Part shown: piece by piece, positions 56,907 through 64,000 of the stretch
How the letters are laid out: every line of letters starts with the position of its first letter
Numbering within the stretch: position 1 is the stretch's first letter
NCBI GenBank assembly: GCA_035771175.1
Contig: CM069607.1
Location: 13,152,001-13,216,000, forward strand
Length of the DNA stretch: 64,000 bases
Source of the DNA: Paratinospora sagittata
Taxonomy: Eukaryota > Streptophyta > Magnoliopsida > Ranunculales > Menispermaceae
Direction of reading: 5' to 3'
The notes under the pieces: model-generated
Databases searched by the model: none
What the model saw: the letters and a program-made list of their open reading frames with translations, nothing else
What the model was told of the DNA's origin: nothing
Position numbers and translations under genes: made by a program

Positions 56907-58264
56907 TGTAATACCCTAGGATTGCACAAAAAAAAAGAATGTGAACTTCGGGCAATGCCCAAACGTTCGGGCACTTTTTTTCCTATTTAAGGACCCCCCT
57001 CCTCATTTTGCACACCAAATCACTTCTTCTTGTGATTTCTCTCCTCTCTCATTTTCCACAAGTTTTTCTTCTCTTTTTTAGACTCTCTTTGCGAGACTCT
57101 CTTCCCGGTTCTGCTCGGGGGAAGGCGCCAGTTCTCGAGGGAATTTTTATCTGAAAGTGGGAAACGAAACATAGGTTTGCGTGTCTTATAACTTTTATTA
57201 AAGTTTACATTCATTTATCATTATGTCTACTTTTCATTTACACTGCATTAATGCGTATAATGTTTATATTTGTCATACTTATGCCTATATAGTTGGAGTT
57301 CATGTATTACATTGTTGCTATACCGGATTAGTGGTCAATCTGGCTCAACCAGACTTAGTCTTGTCCTCAGAAACTTTAAATAGTGAACGGGAGGCAGCGT
57401 GCTGCTCTAGACGATTAGTATTTAAGTAGACCTCGTGTCTTACCTCTCAAACTGGAGACTGATTTGGTTGGTCTTATTTGAAAGCTATCAGCTTGTACAA
57501 GTATTACCGAATGTCCTAACCTTGCACGTGGTGATACCGACCCTGATAAGGATCACCAAATGTTGCCAAATCCTATCTAATGTTAGTAAAGACCGAACAT
57601 GTTCATGCATTTGCATCATACATAAGCACAACCTAGGGACGTATGTGGTTTATGATTCATAGAATAGTTAGAAGCAATGCTTACTATTCATTATTTTTCT
57701 CTGGAGAGGGACGTACAATGAGAACCCTGGTTTACCTGTAGAGGGACATCTGTACGTGAATCCAGGGAGTTGTTCCTGAGGAGGGAAGTACAATGAGAAC
57801 CCGACTAGTCCTGGGGAGAGACATCTGTACGTGAACTCAGGCGACGTACAATCATGGAACCAATACGAGACGGTGTCATGCATACATACATGTTGGATTG
57901 ATTATGATGCTCTGGTGTGTATTTATGATATTTGATTATGAAGTTTGTTTTATTAATTGTTATATTTACGAACTATTTTACCCACTGAGCTTGTAGCTCA
58001 CCCCGTTGTTATCCAATTTTTTACAGGAGATTAGGGTGAACTGGGTGCAGGTTTTTGGGCCCACATTTTGTACCCTTTGTTTTATTCATTGGGGATTTTG
58101 GGAGGATGTTCCCTTAACTATTTCATGTACAAATATATTCTGAGATTAATGAAATCAGACTTGTACTTAATCGTATTTCCGCGCATTTGGTTATTGTTAT
58201 AATGCATTCGCGCCCCGTCCTTGAGTTTCCCACCTGTTTAGGAGCGTCTGGGCGGGGTGTGACA
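56907..58264 (+). repeat. G 5' LTR
   Basis: TGTAATACCCTAGG to GGCGGGGTGTGACA, 1358 bp. GGGCAATGCCCAAACGTTC precedes TATTTAAG (56984-56991). It has the same leader, GGACGTACAATGAGAAC repeats, TGAGCTTGTAGCTCA hairpin and TTTTTTACAGG acceptor-like site as the other copies. Confidence 0.9.
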
Positions 58265-58269
58265 TTTAA

Positions 58270-58281
58270 TGGTATCAGAGC
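58270..58281 (+). promoter_or_regulatory. Primer-binding site of G
   Basis: TGGTATCAGAGC, an exact match to the plant initiator methionine tRNA site, 5 bases after the LTR. Confidence 0.9.
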
Positions 58282-58676
58282 GTAAGGTCCACGGCCCGCC
58301 CAAGTCCACCAAATTAGGAGAAGAAGATTTTTATTAGATATATATATCTTTAGAACTATATATATATATATATATATGGTTTATATATAGTTGAGATTTA
58401 TATTAAATATATATCTAGAAAACTATATAGTTTTTATATAGTTCAGATTCAAATATATATATAGTTATGATTAAATGCATATATTTATATATCTATGCAT
58501 ATATGAGATATATATATATATATCATGTTGCTAATGAAAAATTTGGATTAAATGATGGCAAAAAAATCAAGAGAAAAAAAATAAAAAATATTGTCCAACG
58601 GACAAGGCATAAATCTTAAAAATGTTGGAAATATATTTTGTCCATATCACAAGTTTATTTTCCTTTCAACAAGATA
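58282..58676 (+). repeat. TA-rich leader of G
   Basis: A single TA-rich unit (E and F have two), with GTTGAGATTTATATTAAA and (TA)n runs near 58355-58375 and 58510-58525. No gene. Confidence 0.7.
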
Positions 58677-60272
58677 ATGACCTCAAGTGAAGGAACGACT
58701 TCCAGTAGTCAGGAACCAATCCCCACCAGACTTATGGAACTGTTCAACAGGGAGGTTATGACTATGAGGAATATCGACAATAGAGATCTCCGCCTCCGTC
58801 CGATCTTTCACGAAAAGCTCACAACGCTGGGGTGGTTGAACATAACAAAAGTTGAGGGTTACTTCTCTTTCAACTTGGTGAAGTCTTTCTACGAAGCCAT
58901 GAATTGCGTAGGACTTCAAGAAGATGGGACCAACCCTGTCTTGGAGACGACGGTCAGGGGAACGAAGGTTTCTATCAACGTCAAAATTATTTTGCGACTT
59001 ATGGAGATCCCGATTGGAGATAGAATCATTGATCCACATGAACCCCAGACAGTTGCAGAGATCGCTGAGTCCAAGGAACAGTTGTTCAATTTCCTTGCCA
59101 AAAAGTCGTACACCCAATTGACGTACGCTTACCCCCCACACAATCTCCTTAAACCACCTCTTGCCGGCCTTGGGAAGATCGTATTCGGTAATATCTTGCC
59201 AGAAAAGGTGACTAGAGGTGTTACGTCAAAAGCTCAACTTCTTGTGTTATACTGCATAGAAAAGGAAATTAAGGTCTCCCTACCTCACATCATCATCCAG
59301 CAAATGTTGCGGGTGATTCAAAACCCTTCAAGAAAGAAACCCCTCGGCTACGGAGTCTTGATCATAAGGATGCTATACGAGGCAAACGTCAACACTTTTG
59401 ATGAGTCTTTGAAATAGATCACTGATGCAGTTACAACATCCTATATCTCCAAAACGTTCGTCACGAGTGGAGAGGTGACTCACGAGGAGATATTCGGCGC
59501 GACTGTAGGAGGAAATGGCGAAATAATTAGAGACAAAAATGGATGTTGTCAATGAAAAAGTCGGCGGAAGATTCATGTTAGGGAGGCACCAAATAATGAG
59601 CCAAACCAGAACCCTATTGCAAACCCAGTCCCGAATAATGATCAACGCGATCATTTATTCTCTGAGGATGATCTTTTTGGCAACCTAAATCAACCTCAAT
59701 CAAATCAGGATGGACAGAGAGTTCCAGCAAATCCACCTTTCTGGAACATACCAACTCAAGGCAATACTACGTACCAAAGGTTTTCAACTCCTGAGGTATC
59801 GTATCAGCCAGTTCCACAAGTTCCTGTGAACCAACAGTAACAAAATTGTGAGGCGCCAAATTTCGAAAGACAAGATATCCCAATGAGTCCATTGTTTCAA
59901 GACTTTTCGACTCAATCATATCCAAATGCCCAAGAAGTTCCAGTTAGGGAATCCCCATACAATCAAAACAACTACCCTCCACCTATGAGTCAACCATACG
60001 ACCACTACTTTCCACCAATGCCTACGGCCTATCCTCCACCTATGGGACAGTCGACCTATCAACCATTGATGGGGCAATCGATTAACCAATTCGAGCAGTT
60101 AAATGTGATTGTATCTAGTATTGCTCGGATGGAGGAGACTTAAAATGCTTTGTTAACACGTATCCAAAACGTCGAAGAACAGCGTGCAACTTCTCAACTT
60201 TCTTCTAGTAGTCTTTTTGTACCTAACAGGAGGTCTAAAAGGAGCGGTAGTAGGCTGGAAAATCAGGAATAA
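58677..60272 (+). pseudogene. G extra ORF upstream of gag
   Basis: ATG 58677 (an upstream in-frame TTG is at 58638). It is open for 246 codons to the stop at 59415. Core phrases FNLVKSFYEAMNCVGLQEDG, MEIPIGDRIIDPHEPQT, VFGNILPEKVTRG and KVSLPHIIIQQMLRVIQNP are present. Further stops and frame changes follow (59553, 59837). The Pro-rich tail (59883-60143) is open, with a stop near 60139 and the end at 60272. Same layout as E and F. Confidence 0.65.
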
Positions 60273-61046
60273 TTACTGGCATTGTAAAATTTATTTTATA
60301 TATGAATGAAAATGTTTTGTTTAAGACTATCGTTGGTGAGCCGACTTACAACCATTCTTTCTTTTGTATCACTAACTTTGGAGTGGTTTGAGAGATAACA
60401 AAATTGGAGGATACAAAATAAAATATGGAAGTAAGAAAACCCACGACCTTGTGTGAAAAGAAACATTTGGAGAAAGTTGTATTACTAACATTATCACTAA
60501 GTTTACACGGTATGGGACGAGTAAACTTGGACGATACTATTAGTGAACTCCTCTTCAACCGATGTTTGATAGAGACCGTGTTCATACAACTTGGTTGACA
60601 CCCTTATTATCAAATTCATGTGGTATGGGACACACGAATTTGGATAATAGTCGAAAAGACTAAGCGAAAGAGTTTGAATACATAAGATTGTGATAAAACG
60701 TTAGATCAAGATATTTACCGAGGATAATCTTAGAATTTTTATGAATCGTATGGGTTTTCAAAGAAATATATATGTATGTTCACAAAAACCAAAACCAAAA
60801 CATTTGAAATACTTGCAAAGTTTTTATACTTATTATATAAACATTCTAACATTGTTTTACACCATGGCCAAACATACGAGGCACATAAGATTTTTTGATT
60901 CCTTAACAAAAACCTTACACTATACTTAGAAAAATAAGTGGTTTTTATATTGCAGTACTCTTGAACTTGTTGCTGAGAATATGATAACATTATATTTGGC
61001 TACAGTTCCTAAAATCATGGTTTTATTTTCTCCTTGCCAGTGAGAA
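60273..61046 (+). other. Spacer between the extra ORF and gag of G
   Basis: Conserved with E and F. It ends TTTTCTCCTTGCCAG 8 bases before the gag ATG. A minus-strand frame of 79 codons (60346-60585) matches one in E. No recognised gene. Confidence 0.6.
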
Positions 61047-62340
61047 ATGCAAACCAGGAAAAAGGAAGACCACACATTGTCCGTCCAGAAGAGGAGGCAC
61101 TTCCTAAGATTCAGAACCAGGAACTGCAGCCTCTGACGACAGCGCAAGCCACACTCGAAACTGCCACTACGTTTGGGTTGGCAGTGCCACCTCAGCCCAC
61201 ATCCTTTGTCATGCCTTCGAGTATGGAAGTCTTTTTCACCGGATTTATCGAGGCGATGAAAGTAACTGTTCAGACAACGGTTCGTGAGGCCGCGACCAAT
61301 CAGGTTGTCACTGTTCAGGCACTTGTTAGATCTTGGTCGGACACTCAAACCGACCAGATTACTAAGTATAAGAGGCTACTGCCCCTTACTTTTGCTGGCA
61401 CCATTGATGCGGAAGAGGCACAAAAATGGTCGGATGAGTCGAAGAAGGCTCTCGATGCTATGGGACTCGATGAGGCTCGAAAGATTCCACTTGCGTCCTA
61501 CCAACTTATTGGTGGAGCAAATACATGGTAAGGAGGACCTAAGGGTCAACTCAACGAACATGACTTGGCAGCAATTCGAGTCATTGTTTATCGATGAGTA
61601 CTTCTTCTGCGCTATGAAGAGGCAGAAGCGCCAGGAGTTCGCCAAGCTATACCAAGATGGCATGACAGTCAGGGAGTATGCTGTCAGGTTTAAAGAATTA
61701 TCGGTTTACTCTCTCTTTACCATCTTAACGGAGAAAAATAAGACCGAGAAATTCTACAATGGCCTTCGTCCTGACATTCGATAAGCTTTGTCGATCTTGG
61801 ATCTCAAGATTTATGGGGAGGTCGTTGACAAGGCCATGAGCTTTGAGCAGGAAAAGACTGAGCAGGAGCAGAGAATGAATAGGGAAAAAAGGCCTGCAAC
61901 GTTTTCCCAATATGGCTCGCAACAGGGCAACAAGAAGAAGCCCTTCTATAATCAAAACTCAGCCCTCCCAGGCCCTATTCAAAAGAATGAGGCCACAACA
62001 CCTGCGGTTGAACCATCTAACCCTGTCCATCAGGGTTTTTGCAATCATGGCCGAGGAGGCCGAAATGGCAGGGGTGGTGGTCCGCACCACAATCAGCATG
62101 GCCAACAGAACCATCAACAGCAGAGGCTGACGTGTTTCAACTGCAGCCAGCAGAGTCATGTAAGAAATGCTTGTCCTCACCTTCAACAACCACGACAACC
62201 TGTTCCCGTTGTTCTAGTCCAACAAGCCTCAACTGCTGCTAATGTCCAACCCAAGCAGTACCAGGGGCAACGGAACCAGGGCAGAGCATTTTCCATCCCT
62301 CAACAACCTCTCCCAGACAATAATGTAGTCGAAGGTACAT
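61047..62340 (+). pseudogene. G gag
   Basis: ATG 61047 begins as in E and F, but one base is missing within the first 40 bases, so the main frame (IVRPEEEALPKIQNQ onward) is not joined to it. Core: FFTGFIEAMKVTVQTTVREA, TWQQFESLFIDEYFFCAMKR, FAKLYQDGMTVREYAVRF. A short deletion near 61527 and a stop near 61782 break it. The zinc knuckle CFNCSQQSHVRNAC near 62133-62174 keeps all four metal ligands. Confidence 0.84.
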
Positions 62341-62860
62341 TTCCCTTATTCAATACAATGGTGCATGTCTTGTTCGATTCGGGTGCTACGCATTCCTTTA
62401 TATCTTCTGCATTGGTAAGGCATTTAGGGTTGCATCCTGAACCCAAAGACATCACAATCCATGTCACATCACCATTAGGATCTGGTACTAACGTGAATTT
62501 GCAGTGTTCTCGATGTGAGCTTCGAATGTCAGAACAAATAATATATGCAGATCTCTTTGTGATGGACATTGAAGAGTTCGACATCACCCTCAGCATGGAC
62601 TGGCTCGCACCATTGAATGCAAGGATCGATTGTATGAAGAAGCAGGTTCAGTTAACCTTGCCTACTGGGAGTTTGTCAAGATTCAGGGAACGAGGAAGTG
62701 GATACACAACTCGACTGTTGCACTTCTCAAGGCACAGCTTCAAGCTCTATCATTGGTGGTGATAATGAATCACCAGCACTGTACCCTCTCGAAGTACAAG
62801 ATGTCCCGGTAATATCTGAATTCCCAACAGTTTTTTCTAAATGACCTACCTGGTCTACCT
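62341..62860 (+). pseudogene. G aspartic protease domain
   Basis: FDSGATHSFISSALVRHLGL and LSMDWLAPLNARIDCMKKQ are present (LGMDWL in E, LSMDWL here). Frame changes near 62669 and near 62830 separate it from RT. Confidence 0.82.
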
Positions 62861-63421
62861 CCGGTTAGGGAATTCGATTTTGAGATCAAACTCATACCTG
62901 GGACCGGGCCTATCTCAATTCCACCATACAGAATGTCCAATGTTGAGTTGGTTGAATTGGACAAACAACTAAAGGAATTTGAGAGTAATGGCTTCATCAG
63001 GAAAAGTTCATCACCCTGGGGTGCTCCAGTTCTGCTTGTTTGCAAAAAGGATGGTTCGTTACGACTTTGCATCGACTATCGCAAGTTGAATAACGTCACC
63101 ATTAAGAACAGATACCTGTTGCCCAGGATCGATGACTTGTTCGACCAACTTAGAGATGTCAAATACTTCTCTAAGATTGATTTACGATCCGATTATCATC
63201 AACTCCGGATCAGAGAGTCGGACATTACCAAGACGGCATTCAGAACTCGGAACGGTCACTATGAGTTATTGGTTATGCCGTTCGGTCTAACAAATGCACC
63301 TGCTACGTTCATGGATTTGATGAACCGCATTTTTAGGTTATACTTAGACCATTTTGTGGTGATCTTCATGGATGATATCTTGATATATTCCTCAATCAAG
63401 GAGGACCATAAGATACATCTG
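62861..63421 (+). pseudogene. G reverse transcriptase, cut by K
   Basis: Open from 62933 to the insertion. [78 protein letters not shown] and the catalytic FMDD in [13 protein letters not shown] are all present. It retains the segment deleted in E. It is interrupted at 63421, 12 codons after the catalytic box, by a C-family LTR. Confidence 0.9.
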
Positions 63422-64000
63422 TGTCACGACCCACGATACGTGATGTCATGACCTGCACGGAACCGCGTGTATATCCTCCCTCGATATACACGACATCCTG
63501 ATAAGCCTTCTAATACACATCATAATCCCAAATACACAACAATAAACACATATGGACATAATCAAATAATATTACATTCCCAAAATGTAAGCCATAATTT
63601 TCTTTTTCCAAGTCCACAGTGATCAAAAGTACAAAATAATACTTAACAATGATTACAACCCATCTAAGTGTTAAGTATACGTATTAGGTGTTACATAGTA
63701 CAATTTATCAAAATAAATGCGGAAAAGTACTAACACCTACATCAACCAGAGTTCGAGAAATGCTCCGCAGCTAAGCCTTTCCCTTCCCCTTCCTATCCGA
63801 TCCTGAAAAGATAATAGTGAGGGGTGAGCTACAACAAGCCCAATGAATGTTTTCTACAAGTGGCTACATACATGTGCATTTATATAAAACATTGCAAGAT
63901 TCATTAAAATAGTTTAAACAACTGGAATGTAAATGAGGTTACATACATGTTCAATATAAGACCTCATGTCATATCAAGACAATGCATATTACTTATGACA
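63422..64000 (-). repeat. K: C-family LTR, inverted, runs off the window
   Basis: Starts TGTCACGACCCACGATACG, the reverse complement of the end of the solo LTR C (4834 backwards), and stays similar through the pyrimidine/hairpin region (63780-63860). It covers about the last quarter of the LTR. Whether it is a solo LTR or the 3' LTR of a whole minus-strand element lies beyond the window. It inserted into the RT of G. Confidence 0.85.

Larger units (their letters stand above)
56907..63421 (+). mobile_element. G: E-family chromovirus copy, interrupted in RT
   Basis: 5' LTR, perfect Met-type primer site, leader (one TA unit), extra ORF, spacer, gag, protease and RT up to just past the catalytic box, where LTR K is inserted. 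The remainder lies beyond the window. G inserted into the Athila relic J. Its RT is the least damaged in the window. Confidence 0.85.

Overview
The window is plant nuclear DNA made almost entirely of transposable elements. I see no intact host gene, rRNA or tRNA gene. The mix of Ty3 elements (Tat-like, Tekay-like chromovirus and Athila types), Sirevirus-like Ty1/copia elements, a hAT element and a Mutator-like element, on an A+T-rich background, points to a large-genome flowering plant. I cannot name the species.

Left two thirds (1632-42688): one old Tat-like Ty3 element on the minus strand, called Z here. It has LTRs at both ends and a 5-bp target duplication TTATT. Younger insertions have swollen it to about 41 kb. 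From left to right these are: a solo LTR with target duplication GCTCG (C, 2494-4834); a pol-less Sirevirus-like element (B, 4956-13824) beside a scrap of its own LTR; a pol-less Sirevirus-like element with an envelope-like accessory gene (A, 13825-20534); a Sirevirus-like solo LTR (D1, 23284-36692) that was itself hit by a full-length Tekay-like element (E, 25300-36359); a second A-family solo LTR (36942-38899, target duplication TCCAG); and an inverted D-family solo LTR (D2, 39487-41779, target duplication ATCTT). Z gag and pol fragments lie between these insertions and read in order on the minus strand.

Right of Z: a non-autonomous hAT element (42826-43767) abuts a 1.3-kb Mutator-like element with a 10-bp target duplication (43786-45118). 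Then come a truncated LTR (H), a rearranged E-family copy (F, 46430-53781) whose gag is split by a 1.25-kb nested foldback element (P, 51041-52294, target duplication CGAGC), an inverted LTR piece (L), an Athila integrase relic (J, minus strand), a third E-family copy (G, from 56907), and a C-family LTR (K) that runs off the window.

All coding regions are broken by stops, frameshifts or insertions. The best preserved are the gag-upstream ORF of E (27372-28508) and the reverse transcriptase of G (62933-63421). The observations most worth pursuing are: hairpin arrays in the Sirevirus-like LTRs whose stems change between families while the loops stay alike; an LTR-like promoter array with a TATA box in front of the envelope-like gene of element A; an extra gene upstream of gag in all three E-family copies that resembles the accessory protein of the unrelated element A; and the nested foldback P with tRNA-like A and B boxes.
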